DNA from: Bipolaris cookei
Lineage: Eukaryota > Ascomycota > Dothideomycetes > Pleosporales > Pleosporaceae
Direction: 5' to 3'
Length of the DNA: 64,000 nt
Assembly (NCBI GenBank): GCA_002286855.1
Contig: NRSV01000113.1
Coordinates: forward strand, 16,649 to 80,648
Part shown: positions 1 through 10,668 of the stretch, piece by piece
How the letters are laid out: each line of letters begins with the position of its first letter
Numbering within the stretch: the first letter of the stretch is position 1
Position numbers and translations under genes: made by a program
The notes under the pieces: generated by a model
The model's database searches: none
What the model saw: the letters and a program-made list of their open reading frames with translations, nothing else
Told to the model about the DNA's origin: nothing

Positions 1-817
1 GATCCATTCACCACACTAGGGATGCTGGAGGAAGTTTCTTCCTCTACTGTTAGTCCTTCTTTGACTGTGTCAGCACGGCTCCCTGTACAAATCAGATTAT
101 TCAACTCACCATGATAAGTATCTTCAATATCCTCTGTAGAGAAAGTGTACTCTACAGCTGTATAGAGATCACTGCGCTGTTTGGCGTGGTCCCTACAATT
201 GGCAGTGGTAAGATACTGGCTTTTGTCCTGAGAATTGAAGGAGCTGTTGTAGTGATTGCCAGTCGCGTCATTTTCGGTAATCGAATGTAAGTCTATCCGG
301 CATCAGTGAAATCAGCACCACAATCAACTTGAGTACTTGCCTCGACCGTCTCCATGAAACGACTCATTCAAGCCTAAACCCAATGTTGCTTGGTCCATAA
401 CTCCCTCATCGCACAACTCACGGCGAAGCTGATAGTGACTATCGCCCATTGCAAGCTCATGGGTGCCTATTGTATGGTCTAGTCCAAACAAATCGCACTT
501 TTCTGAGTCCATGCACTCGACGTCTTCCACATGGCTCGTTGTCTGTACCTGTAGTGTCTGTTGAGGGACGGCAGGAAGGTTGCTTTTGCTTTCTAGATAT
601 GACTCAGTCCGCATTGATTCGCTTACACGACTAGGGAGCAGGCATTACCTTGGAGTAGCAATCCTAAAGATTGAGTCGCTACTTCTCCATGATTTCTACA
701 AACATTCTGTACAGTCTTCTTAGCCTTAGGCTTAGAGTGCGTACGCTTGAGTAACGTAGGGTTGTAATGTCTGAACTCAGATGAAGTCTTCTGAGGAACT
801 GAAGTAAAAGTAGCCAT
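1..817 (-). CDS. Unknown protein, 5' part of a spliced gene running off the window edge
   Basis: I do not recognise this protein. Three exons read as one open frame on the minus strand: 817-649 from an ATG, 592-341, and 292-1, which is still open at the window edge. Intron 1 (593-648, 56 bp) has GTAATG and CTAG ends. Intron 2 (293-340, 48 bp) has a GC donor in the context GAG|GCAAGT and ends in ATAG. The phases join exactly (one base carried over each time), and about 237 codons stay open, which argues for a real gene. The N-terminus is basic (KRTHSKPKAKK); the rest is polar and acidic, with no membrane segment or domain that I can name. The 3' part is missing. A nuclear or regulatory role is possible from composition but is only a guess. 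Confidence 0.55.
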
Positions 818-2640
818 GATGAGATCTTGATAGAATCTGATTAAGTCTGGCTGAAAAACAGCGTAGTACCCGAGAGTTTAAGTAGAAAACCACTTAGTGA
901 GCTAGGAGCCTCCCTAAGTGAACAAACATCTAGCTCGGAACGCTAAATTGATTGCAGTAGGCTATCTTCGGTGTCCCCGAAGCGACCTTCTTCATCTAAC
1001 CGTGTCTTACTCTTGACTCGACTGCTGCTGCAAAAGCTTCCAAGGGTTTGCATAAGTCTATGAGCGGGTCCGTTCCTGGAAGAACCAATTACACCAGAGG
1101 GAGTGGTCGTGATGTCTATTTGACCGAAGGAGTGTGGGTGACGACACCGAAAACCAGAACTAAGATACAAGCATGAAGGCTATTCATTGGACAGCGCTCT
1201 ACCTTCCGTCAAAGCGGTGGCGGAGACGGCTGTACTCATCCCTCGTAGTCCATGCTAACTCGATGCCAACGCCGAGCTATTACTACAGGCGTCTATGCAG
1301 ACAGACCTGGCTGGTCACACTGCAGCGTTACAGAGAGAAAAACCGCTTGACCGCGTCATCGCCAACAGATCCAGCTCCAGTAGAACGCGGATAACTCAAC
1401 TTAGATTGGCCAGCGTGTTGTGTAGAAGGACCGAAAGTTGAAGGAGGCAATGTTGGGTGGCCAGAGCTGAGACATGAGCGCCATTGACCGGAAAATATGT
1501 CCTTCCAGCTAGAGCAGAATGCGGGCACGGTTCTGGCCATCTCTTACTTGCTACGTCAAGGGCAATACCAAGCCACCACCTGGTTGTCTCCTGACCTCTT
1601 CCCCTTGCTTGTTGCAATGCAACACTGCAACGCTACAGACACTACGGACGTGCTATGCGTGGCGAAGCATTATGAATCCCTGAACGCAAGGCTAGCGTCT
1701 TATGCGAGTGAGAAATCGTATCCAGCAAGGAGAGAGCCCGCTCGGGCATGATGCGTCCTAACGAGGTGGATTGGAGGGTGCGCTCCACAAAAGGTGCAAG
1801 GTGTGGGAGGAAGAGTAACTAAAGTTGAGTTTACGGCATGGAAGCTCATGCAGACTGCCTTAGTCAGGTTATGCGTGAGGCAGTGCGATGCAGACGCACT
1901 GATGCTCAGTGATCTAGAGAAAAAAGAGAAAGCAAACATGCTGATCAATCAGCTCCATAAGAGGCTGACCCTTGCGAGGGGCGGACGCCCCTCCTTCAAC
2001 CGTAGGTGTGCTGTCGATGAAGCTAGTGCAGCGAGTATCGACGAAACCTAGGCATAGGGGACGATAGGCATGCTGCTAGTATATTCACCGCTGCTACTGT
2101 GTGTTGCGTTGCGGGGAGAAGTTCAAAGATGCGTGGATTGCTAGGGCCCAGCGTGTGCGAAGTCTGCGGTAACCAGACTCTATCAGGACCGAAGAATCCC
2201 GAGAGAGGCGGGCAATTGAGAGAAAAAGTGGCACTAGAGCAAGGCGGCCTGATTCTTCCAAGCTGGCAGCTGGGTGTGAGGAAGTTGCCGCTTGAAGGAT
2301 GGTTCAGCCGTATGGGGAAGGGGTGGCGACTGGGCGTAGAGGAGGAATTTTGGATAGAGGTGATGAGAGTAGAGAGTATTGGACGAAGAAGGGGACAGAA
2401 AATGACGTTGGAAGAAGGCTTTTTATGACAGACGTTGGAGGTCAGTTTCCAGTTTGAGCGTAGTGCAAAAGCCGTACACGAGGCCCGGATTACCTCAATA
2501 GGGTGCATCAATTTCCTAACGCAGGCTTGCCGTCTAGTTGTTTACTATTATATTATCACAGTAATGCTAAGAAAAGCGGTAATTATTATGTTTAAGGTCT
2601 TATGTAACGTTTTAGGCATCTTATTATCACATCTGATTAA
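818..2640. other. Gene-poor stretch with no supportable gene
   Basis: About 1.8 kb upstream of the unknown minus-strand gene. It holds several 70-110-codon open frames on the plus strand (around 1497-1751, 1794-2051 and 2099-2428). They shift frame relative to each other and show no domain, start context or splice pattern that I can defend. The 1794-2051 frame has a charged helical stretch and could be a relic of a larger gene. Confidence 0.3.
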
Positions 2641-3207
2641 CATAGATCAAATTCACTACTAGGTATAAAGCTACCACTAGCTAAGTATGTTTCTGATACA
2701 GTAGAGGTGGCGCTTACGAAAAGCTTCTTCATAACGAGTAGTTACAAGACTAGGTTAGCTAAGCTTCAAAGCAACAGCTTCGAGACAACTGCAGCTAAGG
2801 AAGTATAACTGGAATTTGTTAAGAGTCTTAGCAAACAAGAGCTGGCCATTATCAAGAATAAGAGCTAGAAGTAAGTTTATCACGCACCTTTGTCACAGAC
2901 TCAAACTAATTATGTCAGACCACGTAATCAGGAACCTACGCTGAACAACCTTAATAAGAACACAATAGTTAATGCCGGCAATCCCTATATTAAAAGATAT
3001 GGCAGCGATGAGTGTAAGGAGACTATTAATAATAACGACTAGCCTAATTACTTTGCTAATAGAGAGGATGCATATCTAGCTGAGGAATGTTTTGGTGAGG
3101 TCTCTGAGGATGAGCACGAGGATATTGAGATAGGCGAAAATCAGTATGGCGATGAGACTGACTTTGAGGGCTTTTCTGATGATAGTTACGAGGAGGACAA
3201 CACATAG
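2641..3207 (+). pseudogene. Decayed acidic-tailed gag-like fragment
   Basis: A single frame of about 189 codons can be read to a final TAG at 3205-3207. It is interrupted by four stops (TAA, TAG, TAA, TAG), each one C-to-T change from CAA or CAG. The readable part has a Gln/Asn/Pro-rich middle (TNYVRPRNQEP) and a strongly acidic tail (SEDEHEDIEIGENQYGDE). That layout resembles the C-terminal part of fungal LTR-retrotransposon gag proteins, but there is no zinc knuckle and I cannot name the family. The regular pattern of stops fits RIP damage. Confidence 0.4.
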
Positions 3208-3319
3208 ATAGTATCCAGTAGCTGTTAGCCATAACCGCAGCTAATAATGATCTGATGATTTCATTACTTATAACTATTTTTTTTTACTTCATGACATGTA
3301 CATCTTCTTAGAAGTGGCA

Positions 3320-3462
3320 CTACTGTGATAAACTGCCGTGATCAACCAATCGCAAGTCGATATTCATGCAGGGTAAAGTTGTTTTAGGTACTACTGATAT
3401 AAACCGCTGTAATAAACTAATCAGGAGCGGACATCTATGCAGGGTTGAATTGCTTTTAGGTA
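3320..3462. repeat. Two-copy tandem direct repeat of about 71 bp
   Basis: Positions 3320-3390 and 3391-3462 are adjacent diverged copies. Both run from CTACTG through a shared block ending in TTTTAGGTA, with ATGCAGGGT in the middle. They lie between the gag-like remnant and the first hAT transposase. No coding potential is evident. Confidence 0.6.
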
Positions 3463-3695
3463 CTTACACGTCACCACTTACAAGGATTAGGCGTTACAGC
3501 AAAGCCACTGTTTCTAAGCTAGAGCTGGAAGAAAGCTGTCTTACATTGTTGATCCCGTCCCGTAACTTTAGCTCTTGAGGATGCTGCCCATCCTCTATCG
3601 TTATTTCTGATCAGCCTGAGCCTTCTAGTCTTCTTGAATTTCTTCAGCCACTCAAAATAAGCGCGCCTCATATTGTAAAAGGGGGGGAGAAAATA

Positions 3696-6241
3696 ATGTA
3701 TTCACTATTCAAATATCCGCCTACACAAACGCTGGAGGGTAATATCCAGAGTCAGACTCTATCAAAATGGAAAGAATGGTGGAAAGATACGGACTGGGCA
3801 AAACACCCCCCTGGTAAAACCCCACTATGGGGCTCCTCTACCCGCTCAAGTCACATTTGGTCACAATTTGGAGAAGCTGCAGATACTAAGAACGGACAGC
3901 CATACGTTTTTTGCCTTAACTGTGGTCTATTACTACAGCACCCAACACCAAAAGGTATAGGCACAAATCACCTTACCAACCATCTCAAATCTCAATCGTG
4001 TCTACAAACTTCGTCACCTATCTACGCGCAATCTCTCCCCTCTCCAATAGCCATTTCGAGCTTCTCCGGGACATCTCTCTAGATTGGTCCCAACCATTAC
4101 TCACCAGGAGTATTCGAAAGGGAGCTCGTTCGCGTGGTTATTGATAACAACTGGTCTTTCCGAACAGTTGAGCGCCCATCATTTCAACGCTTATCAATTA
4201 GTGTTTCTTCCCTAGCACATATCTTCTCTCTCTAGAATCTCTCGATCAAGCTGGCTCTGAGTCTACTACGGACAAGTAGAAGGCAGAGACCTCTACCTCT
4301 GAGTCGATAGTGGAACAAGCAGCACCCTACACTTTGACAGTGTTTACTATGATATCCGTGCCAAGGCTTAGCTTATTAAGCTAAGTCAGCTGCGCTGACA
4401 CTCGCCGCAGGCGAGTGCCGACGCTCCCAACGATATTACCGTCCCAACGATATTTTTTCGTACAACCCAGATATATTATTAAATAACTACTCAACCATGC
4501 CAGTTATCATACTGATTTTCACCAATACCTCTACGCAAAAACGTCTACTAGCAATTACCTTGTGATAATGCTAGTAACAACAATACCTTTGTCCAGACTA
4601 TCCACTCAAGCTTTACAAGAGGAGGGTATTGATTGGAGTCCAAGTGAAAACACAATACCTTGTCTAGCCCATATCATCAATCTTGTCGTCCAGGATATTA
4701 TTGAACATCTTAGACTTGCAGCTCCTCCCGAAAATGAGAATGTGGAGAGTTTACAGGAGCGCCATGTGCAGGAGATCACAACGCAGATCTCAGTCCCAAA
4801 CTCCCTTCGTAAGGTAGTATAGAAACTGTCATAGTTCTTTATCACAGGCTGACTCTGCTCTAGCTACGTGCTATTTGTATTGCAATCGATGCATCGCCGC
4901 AGCGCTTTAAGCGATTCCTTGCTACTCAACAACAAATACCACCCAAGGAACGACTATCAGTTATTCGCGACGTCAAAACAAGGTGGAATTCAACATACAA
5001 CATGTGCAAACGCGCAATTAAGCTTAAGCAATATATCGATGAATGGCTTAAACAGGAAATTGCCCTGAGAGCACCAATGCATCTAGGTAGTGCTTCTACT
5101 CCTGAGGTTGATTTCCGTGATCTTAAAAGATCACGACTTGGTGCAACAGAATAGAATCACCTTGAGATGGTTACTGAGATGCTGAGTCAATTTAAGACAG
5201 CGAAAGATGCTCTAAGTACTAGCGCATCCCAAATTTCATACATCTGGCTTATGTATGACCGACTCTTTGACTTTCTAGAACAGATGAATGAAACCTTAGG
5301 CGAAGACAGCGAGAATCGTGATAGCACTGATTGGCCGGAAGTTGTCAGAGCAGCTGCTAATAAAGGCAGGCTGAAGCTAAGCAAATATTACTTAAAAACC
5401 GATAAACAGCGAGGGTTTATATTCAATTGTGCGACAATTCTTGATCCAACCCAGAAGCTGACAGTCTACGATGTTTGTTTTATCACAGTCTTTTATCACA
5501 GATCAGCGCTAATATAGCAGGTAGGACGATTCTTGGGAGCGTCAAGATAAGCACATCTACCATCAACAGTTTCTTGATTACCTCAGCCCCTACGACAACC
5601 AAGAGCACCAAGACTACACTCCAGTGCCAAACACTCGGCAGCACCAGGGCAATGAGTGGTTTCGGAAGCCTCCTCTGGTCCAAACTCCAAATAGCAGCTT
5701 CTCAAGTTCAAGCCAAAATTCTTCTACCCAAGAAACTGAAGAAGACGAAAGCACAACCTATCAAGAGGGAGAGGCATATCTCACTGCCTCTTGTGTAAGA
5801 AGAAACGAGGGCTTTGATTTACTTGAATGGTGGAAAGCAAACCAGCATATCTATCCTCGACTTGCTCAGGTTGCAAAAGATATCTTAGCAGTACCAATTG
5901 CTCAAGTTGAAGTTGAGCGGGTGTTTAATACTGCTAAGGACGTTATTGGCGATAGAAGACACCACCTTGCAGCTCAAGCCATTCGACAAATCCTTATTCT
6001 TAAGCACTCCATTGCCCAGAAGCTAGATGAGTCTACTCTGGATCTTATTAGAGAGGATGATCTACCACCAGCCGATGAGAACTATGATCTATTTGAGCTT
6101 GTAGCGAATGTCGAGGAACCAGAAAGTGAGAGTAGAGAGGATTCTGAGATATTGCTAGTTGATGATAGAGAAGAAGATGAGCTATCTCTCCCACCACGAA
6201 AGCGTGTACGTCCATCACGCTACCGTGATGATTCGCTGTGA
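3696..6241 (+). pseudogene. hAT-family transposase, broken and internally deleted
   Basis: Blocks of a fungal hAT transposase appear in order but in shifting frames. At 3696-4082 there is an N-terminal BED-type zinc finger (FCLNCGLLL then H and C ligands, preceded by SHIWSQFGEA). At about 4085-4230 an element-typical NHYSPGVFERELVRVVI stretch follows. The middle motif CLAHIINLVVQDII is at 4562-4822, and the RWNSTYN region is near 4985-5010. At 5167-5480 there is the WLMYDRLFDFLEQM helix and the ILDPTQKL motif. At 5624-6241 the C-terminal dimerisation domain appears (WWKANQHIYPRLAQVAKDIL, then VEVERVFNTAKDVI). Most of the catalytic DDE segment between about 4230 and 4560 is missing, and a hairpin cluster sits at that place. 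The gene cannot encode an active enzyme. The right end of the element is probably near 6682; the left end was not found. Confidence 0.85.
4367..4417. repeat. Three abutting perfect hairpins with 3-nt loops
   Basis: Three perfect inverted repeats follow one another with no spacer. The first has arms CTTAGCTT/AAGCTAAG at 4367-4374 and 4378-4385 (loop ATT). The second is TCAGC-TGC-GCTGA at 4386-4398. The third has arms CACTCGCC/GGCGAGTG at 4399-4406 and 4410-4417 (loop GCA). A 13-nt direct repeat TCCCAACGATATT follows twice within 4425-4455. They lie at the point where the catalytic part of the first hAT transposase is lost. Confidence 0.8.
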
Positions 6242-6408
6242 TAATTAGTCAATAGATTTAGTTGTCTCGTTTAACCATTCGTTATTGATAGCAAAATTAA
6301 GAGTAGTAACAACTAAGTGAAAGTCTACCTATAAACTAAAAGTTATAACTAGTTGCAATAGTTATATTATAGATAGTTATATAGTCCGGCCTATATTATA
6401 GTAGACCT

Positions 6409-6683
6409 AGCCCAACCCAACCCAACCCAACCCTACCCTACCCAAGGTCTACTTGACCCAACCCTACCCAACCCAAGGCCTAGTCAACCCAACCCTACCC
6501 ATATTTTAGCAACCCAACCCAAGTCTTGGCATGACCCAACCCTACTCTACCCAAGGTTTAGCCTACCCAACTCTACCCTACCCAAGGGCTGTGCACTACC
6601 TACCCGACCCTACCCAGCGTCCGTGCACTACCTACCCAACCCAACCCTACCCTTGGGTAGGGGGTACCCATTTGCCAGCCTAG
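6409..6683. repeat. Subterminal TACCC/CCAAC-rich repeat tract and right end of first hAT
   Basis: About 270 bp of irregular CCCAACC and CCCTACC units end in GGGTACCCATTTGCCAGCCTA. The complement, TAGGCTGGCAAATGGGTACC, has the look of a hAT terminal inverted repeat, so I take the right end of the first hAT at about 6682. Dense short subterminal motifs of this kind are known as transposase-binding arrays in hAT elements. No matching left end or 8-bp target duplication was found. Confidence 0.5.
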
Positions 6684-7231
6684 GAGTACGTGCTCTCACT
6701 AGTCTGAATCGCCTGAAACAGCGGTTTTCAGTGTATCCAATAACCAAGTAACTTAGCTTGGTTGGTTGACTTTGGTTGATTACGTAACAAGCAACCACGA
6801 GTAAACGTCTTTCCGAGCAACCATAAGTGAGGGTTCTCGCATTGCTTAAGTCAACTCGAAGTTAGTTGACGACTGTGAACGGTCTGTAGGAACTGTATTC
6901 CAGCTACCTAGTCCAGATGCTATTTACAGTCAAGATGAAGAAAGAAGGTAAGACGCGAGCGGGGAGCCTATTTTGTTTGGGTTGGCGCACGGCCCTTACC
7001 TTGCCAGAGACGCGACTAGGCTAGCAGCCTAGTCATGTGACTCAGGGCTCAGCCCGTTACAACGACCTTACCGCATTAGGCGACAGAGTTTTTTTAGGGG
7101 GCATCAGGATAGGAAGAACTATCAGCCAAAACGTTCTGATTGGTTGAAAAGTTGCCGCTCTTGAGATTTACTGTTGAAAACTCTGGCGCCTGCAGCCTCT
7201 ATGTACGAAACCGCCAGACTCCAGACTAAAC

Positions 7232-9879
7232 ATGCCTACCCACTCATTTTTCCTGCCTCGTGGAGAATTCACGGGTTCTTCTCTACTTAGGACTCCCTCT
7301 GAATCCCTTACCTATAACCTAGAAAGTATAGAGACGTCAAGTTCTGTTTCAACTAACACTGCTGCTACCTTCGAAAGGGAGCTGCCGACATCTACTCAAT
7401 GCCCTTTCCCCATTATTATTCCATTATAGTCCTGTATCAGCCGTTGGCTATGTAGGACTTTGGCCATAGGCCGCTCTATCTACTTAGTTTACAATTTAGG
7501 GAGTTTTCGATGGGGGTAGTGTAGCTATTGTGCTTCGGCCTTTGTCTATTTGAGCTATTGCTAGCTTTCTAGACGCCTGGTGCTAAAGAGCAGTTGGGTA
7601 ACAGGGAGAGATGTAGGGCAGCTAGGCTACCTTCCAGCGGGCTCTCTTAGGGGAAAAGAAACAGCGCTAATAAAATCAAATAAAATTCTTCTTCTTTATT
7701 TTTCTTCTTTTGTTGTCGTTTCTCTTGTTTTTTCTTCTTTCTCCCTTTCCCCATTGACTGGGACAAAATTCGCTATGAAAGGAAGGTGTTGCCGTCGATT
7801 CGATATCGTCAGCCTCATAAGCGGGCTCTCAACTCTAAAACCCAGCCCTCGCCAATCTACAACCACGGAGCGCAGCTCACAACGGATGGAGACAACAAGT
7901 TCTGGCTCTGCAAATACTGCCATATCAGTAGCCATCATGATTCTGCACTGTATAGTAGTGAGAGTACTACTAGTATCATGTATCACCTAAAGAATCACCA
8001 CAAACTTGAAGAATTCGGTTACAAAATGATAACGTTAAACCCGTTCGATATAGCCAAGGGAGCAACGAGCTCGATACCATACCTTGGAGGCCGGCGCTTG
8101 ATGTTTAACGACTCTCAGTTCAAGAAAGAGTTCATTGACTGGGTTGTTGATCTTGACTTGACCTTTCGACAAGCGACACACCAACGCACTCGTAACATGT
8201 TTGCTAACTGCCTAGAGGATATCGATAAGATGCTACCCAAGAGCCCATCGACTCTTAGTACCTGGGTCAAAGAGATGTGGGACGGTGATACTGGGAGATG
8301 TGCTTGGCTGAAGGAAAGGCTTCATCTTGCAAAAAGCAAGATCCATATCTCAATTGATACATGGACGTCTGAGGAAGGAACGAACTATGTGGCAGTTGTT
8401 GTTCATTTCCTAGACGAGAAATATAAGCTGCAAACAGCGCTTCTTGACCTCCCGCCTCTAAAAGGCCCCCATTCTGGAGAGAACATTGCGAAACTGTTAT
8501 CAGCGGTCATCGACGTGTACGATATATCCGCTGTCATTGGCTTCTTTATGATGGACAATGCTAGCAATAATGATACGTGTATTAGAGAACTAGCAAAGCA
8601 GTACCCCACAATCACACAGCAGAGTCGCCTTCGGTGCGTTGGTCATATACTAAACCCCATCGTCAAAGCTCTTCTCTTTGGGACGGGAGTTAGCAAGTTG
8701 GAGAAAGACCTCTATGGCGCATCGGATGATGAGCGTTTTGAAATATGGAGGAAGCAGAGCTTTATCGGTAAGCTCCATAATTTCTGTGTGTGGGTTAACC
8801 GGAGTGATCAGCGGCGGGAGCTTCTAAGAGAGTATATCTTGCAGGCGTACGACAAAGGCAGCATCGAAAAACTTTACACTAGGGCACTGGCTGACGGTGG
8901 GGTCCGCTGGAACTCTGTGTATGCCACGATCGAGAGAGCTCTCAAGCTCCGTAACGCAATTGATTTGTTCTTTCTACACTATCATTATAGTGGTGAGGGA
9001 TACGATATCTCACAGGACGCCATCACTCAGCGCGATTGGACTAATCTAGAGCTCTTCTTTAATATCTTGAAGCTGTTTAAAGATCTAACGAAGCGCATGG
9101 AAGGCCGGGCCAACAAAGCTGGCCTCGAAGGATCACACGGCTCACTCTATGAGACACTCGAGTCACTTGACGTCCTCTTCAAGAAGCTTCAGGAAGCCGG
9201 AAGGTTCGCAGACAATCACCCCGAGGAGGTTTCGGAATACTATTCCTGTGCTATTGATACTGCCCGTCTTAAGCTTGAAGAATACTACGGTCTTACGGAT
9301 GCTACGCCAGCCTACCGATGCGCTGTCGCCCTCCATCCTGCGAACAAATTTAGCTATTTCGATATAGAATGGCAGCATGAGAAGAAATGGATCACTGAGG
9401 CGAAGCGGGTGGTGCATGACGAGTATGCACAATACGAGGAAGCAGCTGCGGAAGCAGAGGTAACAGAAGCAACATAAGAGGAGGATAATGAAGTTGGTAC
9501 CGATAGCGATACGACGCTCGATCTTCTCCAGCAAGCTCGTAAGCGTCGCCAGCGGGTCGCTGCTAGTACGGCGTCTACGCGAGGAAAGAAGCGCGCAAGA
9601 GTCACCTCTGATCTTGATCAGTTTATAGCTAGGACGAGTAAAGCTGACGGAGATGTTGATGGCCCTCTACAGTGGTGGATTCGCCACGCATCTGACTGTC
9701 CTGTGCTCTCTAAGATGGCGTTTGATCTGTTTAGTTGTCCTGCAATGAGTGCTGAGTGTGAACGGGTATTCTCACAGACGAAGAAGGTTATCACAGATGA
9801 ACGAAATCGGCTCGATTCAGGGACTGTAGCGGCAATCGAGTGTCAAAAGCACCTTCTTCGAACTGGTATGCTCCTATAG
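7232..9879 (+). pseudogene. hAT transposase, nearly intact (one stop, one insertion)
   Basis: From the ATG at 7232 a frame runs to the 13-bp repeat at 7402-7414. Leaving out the 341-bp insertion, the same frame resumes at 7756 (DWDKIRYERKVLP) and continues to 9879, for about 768 codons. The only internal stop is the TAA at 9475-9477, one C-to-T step from CAA. Recognisable parts are a BED-like zinc finger (WLCKYCHISSHH, then HLKNHHK) near the N-terminus, SIDTWTSEEGTNYVAVVVHF for the first catalytic Asp region, MMDNASNNDTC for the second, RCVGHILNPIVKALLF, RWNSVYATIERAL, and the C-terminal dimerisation segment (WWIRHASDCPVLSKMAFDLF, then AECERVFSQTKKVI). The family cuts and pastes its element as a nuclear dimer or multimer. 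As it stands the protein would be truncated. Confidence 0.85.
7402..7755. mobile_element. 341-bp insertion bounded by a 13-bp direct repeat
   Basis: CCCTTTCCCCATT occurs at 7402-7414 and again at 7743-7755. Removing one copy with the DNA between them (341 bp) joins the upstream and downstream transposase frames exactly. The inserted DNA has a long T/C-rich right side (about 7684-7750) and no open frame of note. A retroposon-type insertion with a 13-bp target duplication is the simplest reading. An unusual intron flanked by direct repeats is the alternative, although GT and AG do not fall at the repeat edges. Confidence 0.55.
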
Positions 9880-10047
9880 ATTAGTATAAATATCAAATCG
9901 GGAAATTCTATCGAGTAATATCAACCAACCAAGCAAAGCAAAGGATTCTCGTCAACCAGTCAAGCAAGGTAAAGCATTCTCGTCAGCCAAGTCAAGTAAG
10001 AGGGTCGATTTTTGGTTTACTTGGTTGATGGACACACTGGCGGTTTT

Positions 10048-10265
10048 GAGTAGATCAGAAACAGGATAGGCGAGGCCCGGCTCCCTTGAGGGGTACCTGT
10101 TGAGATCTCCTGTGGCTCCAGTCTGTCCGTCAAAAGACAATTTCTAACCTTTATTCGTATACATTTATTCAACAACTTGACGGCGATAGATCCCTCAGTC
10201 CACAACACAAACATTCTCCCACAAATATCTAACAACTCCATTATACAAGACAATAGATGGTTCAA
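10048..10265 (-). pseudogene. LINE (non-LTR retrotransposon) reverse-transcriptase fragment
   Basis: The minus-strand frame 10265-10017 contains GTPQGSRASPILFLIYS, the conserved reverse-transcriptase block of non-LTR elements, preceded by a typical fingers/palm stretch. It is cut at 10047 by the complete hAT element. On the other side of that hAT (6728 leftward) a further 45 bp reads KPLFQAIQTSES in the same sense before the first hAT begins, which fits a continuation of the LINE. The YIDD-type catalytic block is absent from this piece. Confidence 0.75.
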
Positions 10266-10668
10266 TCCGCTAGGGTGACTAATTTTTCTTTACTGCTTAC
10301 GTTTTCGGTCATATGTGCGCTTGTTACTGTTACGTATTTTGGGTATGAAGCTTAAGAATAGTCCTATGGGCCCAATCGGGTAATACTCAGACCAGTAAAG
10401 CTAAGGACCTGCATAGTATATAATGCTTACATCCGATCCTTAGGAGGAACTTCAAGGTTTCATTTGAATACTATTCTGATATTCTTGCTCCTACCTACTA
10501 AATCTCTCGCACGTACACTGTTCGCGGGTCCAGTCATAGAAGTATCAAAGACTTGAAAAAAAGACTCAATACACCCTCTGCGTAAAGGATGCCTAGCAGC
10601 GTAATTTTGCAAGATTCACTATCTTGCTAGCCGCAGGTCTTCCTAGTCTTCCAGATCCGCGTTGGCCT
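10266..10668. other. Intergenic spacer, nothing recognised
   Basis: About 400 bp between the LINE fragment and the 3' end of the transporter gene. No open frame, repeat or RNA gene was recognised. Confidence 0.4.

Larger units (their letters stand above)
6729..10039 (+). mobile_element. Complete hAT element with perfect 8-bp target-site duplication
   Basis: The ends read CAGTGTATCC at 6729 and GGACACACTG at 10039. The terminal inverted repeats match over roughly 20 of the outer 23 bases, and further subterminal inverted matches (CTTGGTTGGTTGA at about 6758, TCAACCAACCAAG at about 9920) lie inside. The 8 bases on each side are identical, GCGGTTTT at 6721-6728 and 10040-10047, which is the hallmark hAT target duplication. 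The 3311-bp element carries one transposase gene on the plus strand. It inserted into a LINE reverse-transcriptase remnant: the minus-strand reading frame of that remnant runs straight into the duplication. Confidence 0.9.

Noticed and set aside
2023..2511. 162-codon minus-strand open frame
   Set aside because: No start context, domain or splice signal; it overlaps an equally open plus-strand frame and has Ser/Pro-rich composition typical of a random open frame.
6409..6683. Telomeric or subtelomeric repeat (CCCTAA-like)
   Set aside because: The units are irregular CCCAACC/CCCTACC, not TTAGGG arrays, and they end in a hAT-type terminal sequence.
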